A stretch of DNA of 64,000 nucleotides. Origin: Bacteroidota bacterium (GTDB lineage: Bacteria; Bacteroidota; Bacteroidia; 2-12-FULL-35-15). This document shows, piece by piece, positions 8,785 to 17,157 of this stretch. A program made the translations under genes and the position numbers. Each line of letters begins with the position of its first letter. Within the stretch, counting starts at the first letter, position 1. The stretch lies in assembly GCA_016707685.1 (NCBI GenBank), contig JADJHE010000010.1, forward strand, positions 62,001 to 126,000, written 5' to 3'. Under the pieces are notes generated by a model. That model searched no databases, had not been told where the DNA came from, and saw only the letters and a list, made by a program, of their open reading frames with translations.

Positions 8785-10902
8785 CTATTTAGATGACTTG
8801 GTCATTAAATTATAATAATAGGCTGATTTTTTCTCATCTCCTGCTTTTTTGTAATAGTCTGATAGAAATGTATTTAAAAAACGATTATTCCAATTATGTG
8901 CTATTGCATTTTCGAGATAAGGTAATGCTTTTAATGTATCGCCTTGCATAAAATACACATTACCAATATTGATGTAGGGAATATCCGAGTTTAATTCTTT
9001 CTCAATTGCACTGGTATTCAAAGTTATTATCTTATCGTATTGCTTATTAAAAGCAAACATATTACTTAATGAATAATAGGAATTGATAAATTCTATGCTG
9101 CGCTCATCATAATTTAAATAATCAGCCAATTGCTTATCTATTAATTTCAATGCTCGTTTTAATTTTTTCTTCTCAACATTGTCTTTTTGCAACTCTTGTG
9201 TAATATAATCAACAACAATTTTATGGACTTTTTGCATTTTAAAAGCATGGTCGTACATTGAAATTACTTTTCTATAATATTGCTCAGCAATATCATAATG
9301 CTGCAATGCTGCATGACAGGATGCATAATTAAAATAAGCTTCGGAATAATTTGTATCCAAGGCAATTGCTTTTTCTAAATAAGGAATAGCCTCTTCAGGC
9401 TTATTATAATAAGTATAATAAACCATCCCTAAATTATTTAAAGAAGTGATATAATCAGGTAATATTCTTAATGATTCTCTGTAATACTTTATTGCATTAT
9501 CAACATGCATTTTTTTCTCTGCATTTTTCATTTTTGGATTCGAGCGAATTTTACTTACTGAAGATGCTGCTAAGAGTGAAAATGTATGAGCGGATTCTGT
9601 AGCTGTTTTTACATCAGTTTCATACAACGTATAACTATCCTTCCACGCTTTATTTCTTGAAAATGTTTTACCTCCAAATAAAATAGCAACAACAATTAAG
9701 AAAATAAAAACGTTTGTTCCCATTGCGGAAAGCTTAGCACTAATTTTGCTAGATGGGACTTTAAAATAATGAAAAACCAACCAAATTAAAGTTATGCTCA
9801 ATCCAACAGAAGGTATAAATGCAAAACGCTCACCAACAATACCCACAACAGGTTTTACAATATTTGTAAACATGGATATGCCTACTAAAAAATAAACAAG
9901 TCCAAAAACCCAAACTGGTTTCGATTTTATTTTTTTGAAAAAGAAAAACGCTAGAACTATTAGCAAGAGAAATGTAATTAAAACAACAGGATGGGACCAA
10001 CCTACAATAGGTACTTGATTGTATCCGTAATACGAAATCAATGGATGAGGAAATATGAATAATTTGATGTAAAAATAAATAGAGTAAATCCCCTCTGGAA
10101 TTCTATCTAAATAAGTCGAATCTATAAAAAATGGATTCTCCCAAAAAAGTAATTTGCGCGAAATACGTGTTTCCACATTATTTGAAGCCAATCTAAAAAA
10201 CAAAAATGGAAGCGCATTCAAGAGTATAATTACCCCCAGTTTTTTCCAAGAAACATTTCTGAAATACCAAATTGTAAATGGAATAATAGCATAAAATGTC
10301 ATGGAATCTCTTTTTGAAATCAAAGCAAAAAACATAAAAAACACACCCCAAAACAGATTTATTATTTTGCTGTTTTCCGTGTATTTCAAATAAAAATAAA
10401 GGCTATAAAAACAGCCAATAAAACTCAAAATAACATCCCTGTTTTTTAAGCTAAGTACAACTTCTGAATGAATTGGATGAAGTAGGAAAACCAAACAAAT
10501 TGATAAAGAAAATAAGTAATGATAGCTTTCGAAAAGCCTAAGCATTACAACATATAGAATAATTACAGAAAGAACATATAAAAGAATATTTATAAAATGA
10601 CTAACGTGTGGATTCTCCTTAAAAAATTGGTATTCGATGGCATAGGTGGCTTTTACAAGTGGACGATATTCATAACTTGATTTTTTATTATCAATTACAT
10701 AGGTCGTTTTAAAAATTTCAGGAATTGCTTTAATTCCTTTGTGTACTTGAAAATTATCCTTTACAACATACTCATCGTCCATTGCATATTCGTTAAATAT
10801 ACTTTTACCATAGATTACAAATGCCAATAAAAAAAACAATAGGATGCTCTTTTTGAACGCAGTTGAATCGATATTAACAAATGATGTAGTAAAGAATTTC
10901 AT
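8785..10902 (-). CDS. Polytopic membrane protein with TPR C-terminus, GT-C glycosyltransferase-like
   Basis: About 705 residues. The N-terminal two thirds carries roughly ten hydrophobic segments. The first extracytoplasmic loop has an acidic MDDEYVV motif, as expected in GT-C glycosyltransferases (PMT/TMTC type). The C-terminal third is TPR repeats (for example LNNLGMVYYTYYNKPEEAI and YFNYASCHAALQHYDIAEQ). This TMTC-like architecture is common in Bacteroidota and suggests transfer of sugar from a lipid carrier to exported protein or glycan; the substrate is unknown. I prefer the ATG at 10902 over a TTG at 10923, because a TACATTTG -7 box lies at 10921-10928 and transcription would start inside the longer form. 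Divergent from the fatty-acid-like operon at 11003. Confidence 0.8.
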   Translation of the reverse strand: MKFFTTSFVNIDSTAFKKSILLFFLLAFVIYGKSIFNEYAMDDEYVVKDNFQVHKGIKAIPEIFKTTYVIDNKKSSYEYRPLVKATYAIEYQFFKENPHVSHFINILLYVLSVIILYVVMLRLFESYHYLFSLSICLVFLLHPIHSEVVLSLKNRDVILSFIGCFYSLYFYLKYTENSKIINLFWGVFFMFFALISKRDSMTFYAIIPFTIWYFRNVSWKKLGVIILLNALPFLFFRLASNNVETRISRKLLFWENPFFIDSTYLDRIPEGIYSIYFYIKLFIFPHPLISYYGYNQVPIVGWSHPVVLITFLLLIVLAFFFFKKIKSKPVWVFGLVYFLVGISMFTNIVKPVVGIVGERFAFIPSVGLSITLIWLVFHYFKVPSSKISAKLSAMGTNVFIFLIVVAILFGGKTFSRNKAWKDSYTLYETDVKTATESAHTFSLLAASSVSKIRSNPKMKNAEKKMHVDNAIKYYRESLRILPDYITSLNNLGMVYYTYYNKPEEAIPYLEKAIALDTNYSEAYFNYASCHAALQHYDIAEQYYRKVISMYDHAFKMQKVHKIVVDYITQELQKDNVEKKKLKRALKLIDKQLADYLNYDERSIEFINSYYSLSNMFAFNKQYDKIITLNTSAIEKELNSDIPYINIGNVYFMQGDTLKALPYLENAIAHNWNNRFLNTFLSDYYKKAGDEKKSAYYYNLMTKSSK

Positions 10903-10920
10903 ATTCAAAATTAGGTTTCC

Positions 10921-10928
10921 CAAATGTA
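10921..10928 (-). promoter_or_regulatory. Bacteroidota -7 box (TACATTTG)
   Basis: Matches the TAnnTTTG -7 consensus and lies 18 bases upstream of the ATG at 10902. No good -33 TTTG was seen. It excludes the upstream TTG as the start. Confidence 0.5.
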
Positions 10929-10975
10929 ATTATTTATTAATAATTAATAGATATAACATTCTAACAGTATTTTGT

Positions 10976-10983
10976 TAAATTTG
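10976..10983 (+). promoter_or_regulatory. Bacteroidota -7 box (TAAATTTG) for the KAS III operon
   Basis: Matches TAnnTTTG and sits 19 bases before the GTG start at 11003. Together with the minus-strand box at 10921-10928 it makes the 100-base gap a divergent promoter region. Confidence 0.5.
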
Positions 10984-11002
10984 TGATAAACCTTCATCAT
11001 TC

Positions 11003-12010
11003 GTGAAAGCCTATATTAAAGCGATTAGTTATTATTTACCGCCTACAGCACTTAGCAATAAGGAATTGTGTGAGGTGTTCCCGAATTTAACAGAAGCTGA
11101 TATTTATAAAAAAACGGGGATAAAAAAACGACATATTACGACCGAAGGGATTGTTGGATCGGACTTAGGATTTTTTGCTGCAGAAAAACTGTTCGAAGAA
11201 CATACGGTTGATCGCAAAACAATTGATTACATCATCTTTTGCACAGAAGGCCTTGATTACAAAGGCCCCGTAACTGCTTGTATTTTACAAGATCGCTTAC
11301 AACTGAACACTAATTGTGGAGCAATTGACTTACCTTATGGTTGTACGGGATTTACCTATTGCATAAGTATAGCAAAAGCCTTGATTGAATCCGGACAAGC
11401 AACAAATGTGCTTGCTTTAACAAGCGATATTCCAAGTACAGTTATTCATCCTGAAGATGCAGACCTAAGAATGTTGTTCGGAGATGCTGGAGCTGCAACA
11501 CTGATAACTGCAACAGAAAACGAAACAATTGCAATAGGATCATTTTCAGTAGGAACAGATGGAAGCGGTGCAGAAAATTTAATGGTGAAAGGAAGTGGTA
11601 CTCGCGGTCCAGTAGACCAGGAATGGCTGGATAAATACGACAATGTGGGAGGTTTAAAATACGGTAGAATGCAAATGAATGCACTCGAAATATTTAATTT
11701 TGCATTACGGATTGTTCCACCATTAATAGAATCAATACTAGCTAAAAACAAGTTAGAAAAAAGTGAGATAAATTTATTTGTGTTTCACCAAGCAAATGCT
11801 TTTTTGTTGAGTGTGCTTAGACGAAAATTAAAAATAGAGGAAGATCGTTTTTTTATTTACATGGAAGAAGTTGGAAACACTGTTTCAGCATCTATTCCAA
11901 TTGCCCTTGCTGAAGCAATAAAATGTGGCAAAGCTAAAAAAGGAGACAAAGTTTTAATTGCGGCATTTGGAATTGGCTACTCATGGTCGGGTACCGTAAT
12001 TACAATATAA
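11003..12010 (+). CDS. 3-oxoacyl-ACP synthase III family protein (first copy)
   Basis: 335 residues, the usual length for FabH-like KAS III. The Cys-His-Asn triad is complete: C114 in PYGCTGF, H262 in FHQAN, N292 in GNT. The LFGDAGAA motif around residue 159 is also typical. These enzymes condense an acyl-CoA starter with malonyl-ACP. Start is GTG, 19 bases after a -7 box. It heads a tight operon with an ACP, a second KAS III, an SDR, a GT2 and a GNAT enzyme. This context argues for a dedicated glycan- or lipid-modifying pathway rather than housekeeping fabH. Substrate cannot be read from sequence. Confidence 0.9.
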   Translation: MKAYIKAISYYLPPTALSNKELCEVFPNLTEADIYKKTGIKKRHITTEGIVGSDLGFFAAEKLFEEHTVDRKTIDYIIFCTEGLDYKGPVTACILQDRLQLNTNCGAIDLPYGCTGFTYCISIAKALIESGQATNVLALTSDIPSTVIHPEDADLRMLFGDAGAATLITATENETIAIGSFSVGTDGSGAENLMVKGSGTRGPVDQEWLDKYDNVGGLKYGRMQMNALEIFNFALRIVPPLIESILAKNKLEKSEINLFVFHQANAFLLSVLRRKLKIEEDRFFIYMEEVGNTVSASIPIALAEAIKCGKAKKGDKVLIAAFGIGYSWSGTVITI

Positions 12011-12057
12011 AACATTAATTATTTTTTAAAGAACTATATTTACAAAAAAACATTTTT

Positions 12058-12294
12058 ATGGATATACATGAATTCACAAAACAGATTGAAGCTGAATTTG
12101 AGGAAGTAGAGCCAGGAACCATTACTCCTACTACCAATTATCGTGAAATAAAAAGCTGGAGCTCAATGTATGCTTTGATTGTTATCGCATTTGTTGATGC
12201 GAACTTTGATGTACAATTGAGTGCTGATGATTTACGAAATTCACAAACGATACAAGACATTTACAATATTGTAATGGCAAAAAAAACGAACTAA
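12058..12294 (+). CDS. Stand-alone acyl carrier protein (divergent attachment motif)
   Basis: 78 residues with the length and helix pattern of an ACP. The phosphopantetheine site reads WSSM (W34 to M37) where related cluster ACPs have WDSL, so S36 is the likely attachment serine and the usual Asp before it is replaced by Ser. The C-terminal half (ADDLRNSQTIQDIYNIV) matches the ACP helix III/IV region. It lies between two KAS III genes, 4 bases before the second, so it is presumably their shared carrier. Confidence 0.82.
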   Translation: MDIHEFTKQIEAEFEEVEPGTITPTTNYREIKSWSSMYALIVIAFVDANFDVQLSADDLRNSQTIQDIYNIVMAKKTN

Positions 12295-12297
12295 TTC

Positions 12298-13353
12298 GTG
12301 GCACTATTTAAACTAAATAATGTGAGTATTAAAGGAATTGCATCTTGCGTTCCGAAGGAGAAAGAGTTCACAAAAGACTACTCCTACTTTAGCGAACCCG
12401 AATTCGACTTGTTCGTAAAAAGCGTGGGTATTCTTGAACGAAGAGTAGCACCTACAGCTATCAGTACATCCGATTTATGCTACCATGCAGCAGAAAAAAT
12501 AATTACAGATTTAAATTGGAAAAAAGAAGAAATTGATTGTTTAATATTTGTATCACAATCACCCGATTACTTTCTACCCGCAACAGCAATAATCTTACAA
12601 CATCGCTTAGGATTAAATAAACGAACCATGTCATTTGATGTTGGTTTAGGCTGTTCTGGCTATGTGTATGGATTGCAACTAATGGCAAGTTTATTATCAA
12701 GTGGCAATATAAAAAAGGGATTATTATTAGTAGGAGATAAATCAACACTATCAACTTACATTGAAGATAAAAGTACCTATCCATTATTTGGTGATGCTGG
12801 ATGTGCAACAGCTATGGAATACGACACATCAGCTAATCCTATTTATTTTAACTTGCAGAGCGATGGCAGTGGCGAAGATGCTATAAAAATATTAGATGGA
12901 GGTGCGCGCAATACAGTTCGTCCCGACACATTTGACATAACCGAAATAGAACCTGGCGTAAAACGTAGCAGAAGACATTTAGGATTAAAAGGAATTGATA
13001 TTTTTAATTTTGCACTCAAAGAAGTAAGTCCAAACATCAATGAGTTAATTGAGTATTCAGGAATTGAGAAAGAGAAAATCGACTATTTTGTTTTTCATCA
13101 GGCAAACAAATTAATTAATGAAAGTGTCAGAAAAAAATTAAAAGTAACCGACTTAAATAAAGTACCTTATTCAATTGACTTATTTGGAAATACTAGCTCC
13201 GCTTCTATTCCACTTACAATAACAACAAAATTAAAAGACAAACTACAAGATCATACAACCTTACTATTCTCAGGATTTGGTGTTGGTTATTCATGGGCAT
13301 CCTGCATTTTTGAAACAAAAAATATTTACTGTTCCGATTTAATTGAATTATAA
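12298..13353 (+). CDS. 3-oxoacyl-ACP synthase III family protein (second copy)
   Basis: 351 residues, GTG start 4 bases after the ACP stop. Triad complete: C119 in GLGCSGY, H267 in FHQAN, N298 in GNT. LFGDAGCA lies at 163-170. It is clearly diverged from the first copy at 11003, so the pair is not a recent duplication. Either the two act at different elongation steps or with different starters, or they form a heteromer; sequence alone does not decide. The stop abuts the ATG of the SDR gene (TAAATG). Confidence 0.9.
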   Translation: MALFKLNNVSIKGIASCVPKEKEFTKDYSYFSEPEFDLFVKSVGILERRVAPTAISTSDLCYHAAEKIITDLNWKKEEIDCLIFVSQSPDYFLPATAIILQHRLGLNKRTMSFDVGLGCSGYVYGLQLMASLLSSGNIKKGLLLVGDKSTLSTYIEDKSTYPLFGDAGCATAMEYDTSANPIYFNLQSDGSGEDAIKILDGGARNTVRPDTFDITEIEPGVKRSRRHLGLKGIDIFNFALKEVSPNINELIEYSGIEKEKIDYFVFHQANKLINESVRKKLKVTDLNKVPYSIDLFGNTSSASIPLTITTKLKDKLQDHTTLLFSGFGVGYSWASCIFETKNIYCSDLIEL

Positions 13354-14118
13354 ATGGAAGATTTTTTATTAACTGATAAAACGATATTGATTACAGGTGC
13401 CTCGTCTGGAATAGGCAAAGCAGCAGCTATTTTAGCCGCAGAAATGGGTGCATCAATAGTTGCCTGTGGCAGAGATGAACATCGATTATTGGAGACAATT
13501 AGCTTATTAAAAAATCCAACAAAGCATACCATCATTAAAGCAGATTTAACAAATGCAGAAGAATTAAATCAGCTGGTAAAAGACTGTCCAAAATTAGATG
13601 GCATTGTTCATTGTGCAGGAATTGTTAAACCGGTTCCTGTAAAATTTATTCAACAGAAGCACATTGACGAAATGTTTTCAATCAACTACAATGCAGTTAT
13701 ATTAATTAATTCACAATTATTGCAACAGAAAAAAATAAATGACAATGCCTCTATTGTATTAATATCCACTATATCTACTCAACACAGCTATTTTGGCGGA
13801 GCATTGTATGTAAGTACCAAAGCTGCATTAGAGGCTTATTCCAGATCATTGGGATTGGAGCTTGCATCAAAAAAAGTAAGAGTAAATACACTTTCACCAG
13901 CAATGGTAAAAACTGAAATTTATGAAAATACACTCAAGACGACATTGAGTGATGAGCATACCAAAAAGTATGAAAGCACTTATCCATTCGGAATTGGTGA
14001 AGCAAAAGATGTGGCCAATGCAATTGTTTTTCTATTGTCGAATGCTTCTAAATGGATTACTGGCACTACAATCAAAATGGATGGAGGATTAACATTGGGC
14101 TATCAAAAAATTGACTAA
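13354..14118 (+). CDS. SDR-family oxidoreductase, FabG-like 3-oxoacyl-ACP reductase candidate
   Basis: 254 residues with classic SDR landmarks: TGASSGIG at 14-21 (NAD(P) binding), HCAG at 86-89, and catalytic Y152 and K156 in YVSTK with a serine near 138-141. The C-terminus has the TG(T)T...DGG motif. In this operon the natural role is to reduce the beta-ketoacyl-ACP made by the neighbouring KAS III enzymes to a 3-hydroxyacyl-ACP. That is inference from context; SDRs are broad. Confidence 0.88.
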   Translation: MEDFLLTDKTILITGASSGIGKAAAILAAEMGASIVACGRDEHRLLETISLLKNPTKHTIIKADLTNAEELNQLVKDCPKLDGIVHCAGIVKPVPVKFIQQKHIDEMFSINYNAVILINSQLLQQKKINDNASIVLISTISTQHSYFGGALYVSTKAALEAYSRSLGLELASKKVRVNTLSPAMVKTEIYENTLKTTLSDEHTKKYESTYPFGIGEAKDVANAIVFLLSNASKWITGTTIKMDGGLTLGYQKID

Positions 14119-14119
14119 C

Positions 14120-15031
14120 ATGACGGAATTTTCAGTTATCATACCCGTATTTAATGCAGAATCTTGTTTGGAGCAAACAACCCAAAAGATTGTAGAAGCA
14201 ATGGATTTAATGAACAAGCCCTACGAAATTATTCTGATTGATGACGGAAGCAGGGACCATAGTTGGGAAAAAATAAAACAACTAAAAAACACCTACTCTA
14301 CAGTTAAAGGCATACGATTAAACAAAAATTATGGGCAGCACAATGTTATGTTATGCGGACTAAACAACTGCAATGGTAATTACATCATTACAATTGACGA
14401 TGATTTAGAACAAAATCCAAAAGACATAGAACAACTTTATAAGATCATAATTGACAAAAAAATTGATGTGGTATATGGTATACCAGCACATGTGAAAAAA
14501 AGTTTTACAAGAAGATTATTAACATTTGTATATAAATTCACCTCACGTATCGAAAATAAAAATGCCGATAAAGGAAGCAGCTTCCGCATTTTCACAAGTA
14601 AAATGAAAGACAATGTGGTGAACCACACAGGCTCCTTGTTTTTTTTAGATGAAATTTTATTGTGGTATACCAACAAAGTTGATTACCATAAAGTACAATA
14701 CGCTCCATCACAAAAAAAACAATCGGGCTACAGCTACAACGCTTTATTTGATTTATCCTTGCGTATTTCATCCATCAGCTCTACAATGCCACTTCGTATT
14801 GTTCGCACATTAGGATTTTATATTTTCATAGCAAGTTTTGTTTTAGCAGGTGTATTCATTGCTCGAAAATTTATGTTTAAAGTACCAATGGGTTATACAT
14901 CTTTAATTGTTGCAATACTATTCAGTACAGGAATTATTACATTTAGCCTAGGTATTATTGGCGAGTATCTTGGCAATCTTATTGCTTTATCGAATAAAAA
15001 ACCTGCCTATTTTATCCACGAAAAAATATGA
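14120..15031 (+). CDS. Glycosyltransferase family 2 with two C-terminal membrane segments (DPM1/ArnC-like)
   Basis: About 303 residues. The GT-A fold signals are VIIPVFNAE, the nucleotide site LIDDGSRD, and TIDDDLEQNP carrying the metal-binding acidic motif. Two hydrophobic segments near the C-terminus match polyprenyl-phosphate glycosyltransferases, which load sugar onto the lipid carrier at the inner face of the membrane. A TTG nine bases upstream would give an 8-base overlap with the SDR gene. I chose the ATG, which follows the SDR stop by one base. The stop overlaps the next start as ATGA. Confidence 0.88.
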   Translation: MTEFSVIIPVFNAESCLEQTTQKIVEAMDLMNKPYEIILIDDGSRDHSWEKIKQLKNTYSTVKGIRLNKNYGQHNVMLCGLNNCNGNYIITIDDDLEQNPKDIEQLYKIIIDKKIDVVYGIPAHVKKSFTRRLLTFVYKFTSRIENKNADKGSSFRIFTSKMKDNVVNHTGSLFFLDEILLWYTNKVDYHKVQYAPSQKKQSGYSYNALFDLSLRISSISSTMPLRIVRTLGFYIFIASFVLAGVFIARKFMFKVPMGYTSLIVAILFSTGIITFSLGIIGEYLGNLIALSNKKPAYFIHEKI

Positions 15032-15651
15032 TTGCTGAACAATATGGTCTGGTATACAAACGTGTAACAATAGACGATATTGAACTTATTCGCTATTGGC
15101 GAAATCAACCTTTTATAAGAGACGCCATGCAATTCAAAGAGTACATTACTCCTGAAATGCAATTAAAATGGTTTGAAAGCATCAATAATAAAGAAAATTA
15201 CTATTTCCTAATCGAAACGGAAGGCAAGCCTGTTGGTTTAATAAATTGCAAAAATGCCGACCCTGTTACACGTGAAGCAGAAGGGGGCATTTTTATTTGG
15301 GATTTAGACTATTGGAACACCCCCATACCTGTATTTGCAGCATTGACAATGCTCGAAGGTGTATTCGAAATTTTTGGAGCTTCTGGAGCATCAACTGCAA
15401 CTGTAGCACAAACAAATGCAAAAGCATTGCAATTCAATAAAATGCTTGGTTACGAAGTGATAAAGGGAACGGAAAACAATGAGTTTATAAAACTTATTCT
15501 TACAAAAGATCGGTATTTAGAAAAAACTGCCAAACTAAAAAAGGCTGCTCATCTCTACTGCAATAATCATTCGAAATTAAAGCTAACACTGACTGAAAGT
15601 GACGATTTATTGAGTGATGAAATGATTGCGTATTTTAGAAAAAAAAACTAA
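15028..15651 (+). CDS. GNAT-family N-acyltransferase
   Basis: 207 residues with a GNAT domain over about residues 5-160 (RVTIDDIELIRYWRN at the N-terminus, a central GxxxG-like strand-helix, and N.KALQFNKMLGYE at the C-terminal end). It resembles amino-sugar acyltransferases of the PseH/FdtC type used in surface glycan synthesis. It overlaps the GT2 gene by 4 bases (ATGA), so translation is probably coupled. Context suggests it transfers the acyl group made by the upstream KAS/SDR/ACP genes to an amino sugar. The last 45 residues are a basic tail of unknown role. Confidence 0.8.
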   Translation: MIAEQYGLVYKRVTIDDIELIRYWRNQPFIRDAMQFKEYITPEMQLKWFESINNKENYYFLIETEGKPVGLINCKNADPVTREAEGGIFIWDLDYWNTPIPVFAALTMLEGVFEIFGASGASTATVAQTNAKALQFNKMLGYEVIKGTENNEFIKLILTKDRYLEKTAKLKKAAHLYCNNHSKLKLTLTESDDLLSDEMIAYFRKKN

Positions 15652-16320
15652 TTATTTTGCGGGCATGGTATAGAATTCGCCTTTTTCATAAAAGTCGAGC
15701 CACTGTTCTTTCGGACAAATTGTAAGCATAAAATCATCTTTCATGTTTTCTATATGATAACGACAAATTTGATCGACTGAATATTCCCATCTTGGGTTTC
15801 GAATGTCAAACATTAACACAAAGCGATCCTCATCACTATTATTCCAAGCTTCATGATCAAAGCTATCATCAAACACCATCAACTTTCCTGATTGCCATGT
15901 TTTTGTTTGATCTCCGACACGAATAGCACAATCCGAGGGAATTATTAATCCTAAATGAGAACGCAATACGACTTGCGTAAAACCGACATGAGGCTTTATA
16001 TGAGTTCGAGCAGGTAAAAATGAAAAATCAGCAGATATGAGTTCTGGAATTTTAGAAAGCAACTCTGCTGTTTTAGGACACAAGCTACAATTCAAAGGAT
16101 GTTTAATCCCAAAAAAACGAAATGTAAAAACTTTCCAAGTACCTTTACTTTCTGGAAATAAATAGTCGGGAAACGTATTGAGCCAATAACCGTTTTCAGA
16201 ATGTTTTCGAAGATTTTGTAGTTCTTCTAAAATAGTCGCATAATTTTCCTCTAAAATCAAGAGCTCTTTGAACTCAATTGTTTCATAGAAGTATTTAGGA
16301 TTTTTTTCTGTAAAACTCAT
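15652..16320 (-). CDS. Aspartyl/asparaginyl beta-hydroxylase-like dioxygenase (copy A)
   Basis: 222 residues. The double-stranded beta-helix signature of this Fe(II)/2-oxoglutarate family is visible: HIKPHVG with H111, then LRSHLGL, then DSFDHEAWN with H156, which are the two iron histidines. No signal peptide, so it acts in the cytoplasm. It converges on the GNAT gene and is divergent from its homologue at 16417. In bacteria this family hydroxylates proteins, peptides or acyl chains of lipids (LpxO is a relative); which applies here is unknown. Confidence 0.82.
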   Translation of the reverse strand: MSFTEKNPKYFYETIEFKELLILEENYATILEELQNLRKHSENGYWLNTFPDYLFPESKGTWKVFTFRFFGIKHPLNCSLCPKTAELLSKIPELISADFSFLPARTHIKPHVGFTQVVLRSHLGLIIPSDCAIRVGDQTKTWQSGKLMVFDDSFDHEAWNNSDEDRFVLMFDIRNPRWEYSVDQICRYHIENMKDDFMLTICPKEQWLDFYEKGEFYTMPAK

Positions 16321-16416
16321 ATAACAAATGTAACCAATTTAATTCCACTGCAACTCAAATCTGAGCAAAATCATATCCACTATTATCTTATATTTTAATA
16401 CCTTTAGAAAAAAAGA

Positions 16417-17154
16417 ATGCTTTGGTTTAGCCTTTATAACAACTCTGAATACAAAAGCGACATTGCCGCTTATCCTGATGTGAGCCAAATTAAAGGCATT
16501 GCTGAACTTGAAAAAAATCACACACTCATTTTACAAGAATTAAATGAATACATCCAAGCGAATGGAATTCAAAGTCATTTCAACATTACAATGGTTGAAA
16601 AACCTGAATCTTGGAAAGTAAGATCATTAGTTGTTTGGGGCGTAAAAATGTATCAATACCAAAAACATTTTCCAAAAACAATGGAATTAATGAATCAAAT
16701 TCCTGGTGTAGTAAATATTTGTTTTAATGCATTAGAACCACAGTCTAAAATTGTTCCTCACTTTGGCGACACAAATGCCGTTATCCGCTGTCATTTAGGA
16801 TTAACAATACCTGCATCGCTACCTTCTTGTGGTTTAAAAGTAAAAGGCCTTGACAAAAATTGGGACCCAGGAAAAGTAATTGGCTTCATCGATGCCTATA
16901 CACACGAAGCTTGGAACTTAACTAACGAAAGAAGAACGATTCTTTTATTTGACATATTAAAGCCTGAGTTTTATTCTAAAAAAAATAAAGTTTGTGCTAC
17001 GGTTCTGATGAGCTTTTACTTACAAAACATTGGAAATATTTTCCCTTCACTATACAAGATGAATCGAAGTGTTTTCAAAGTTGTATTGTGGCCATTTATT
17101 TGCATACTTCAGTTAGCTATCCCTATCAGAAACAGACTAAAACGTAAATATTAA
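16417..17154 (+). CDS. Aspartyl/asparaginyl beta-hydroxylase-like dioxygenase (copy B)
   Basis: 245 residues and the same fold as copy A: KIVPHFG with H115, IRCHLGL, then DAYTHEAWN with H163. It has an extra 60-residue C-terminal part with a hydrophobic segment (VVLWPFICILQLAIPI) that could tether it to the membrane, as in the lipid hydroxylase LpxO. Divergently arranged with copy A across 96 bases and convergent with the sulfotransferases 3 bases downstream. The membrane segment makes a lipid or lipid-linked substrate more plausible than a free peptide. Confidence 0.82.
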   Translation: MLWFSLYNNSEYKSDIAAYPDVSQIKGIAELEKNHTLILQELNEYIQANGIQSHFNITMVEKPESWKVRSLVVWGVKMYQYQKHFPKTMELMNQIPGVVNICFNALEPQSKIVPHFGDTNAVIRCHLGLTIPASLPSCGLKVKGLDKNWDPGKVIGFIDAYTHEAWNLTNERRTILLFDILKPEFYSKKNKVCATVLMSFYLQNIGNIFPSLYKMNRSVFKVVLWPFICILQLAIPIRNRLKRKY

Positions 17155-17157
17155 ATT

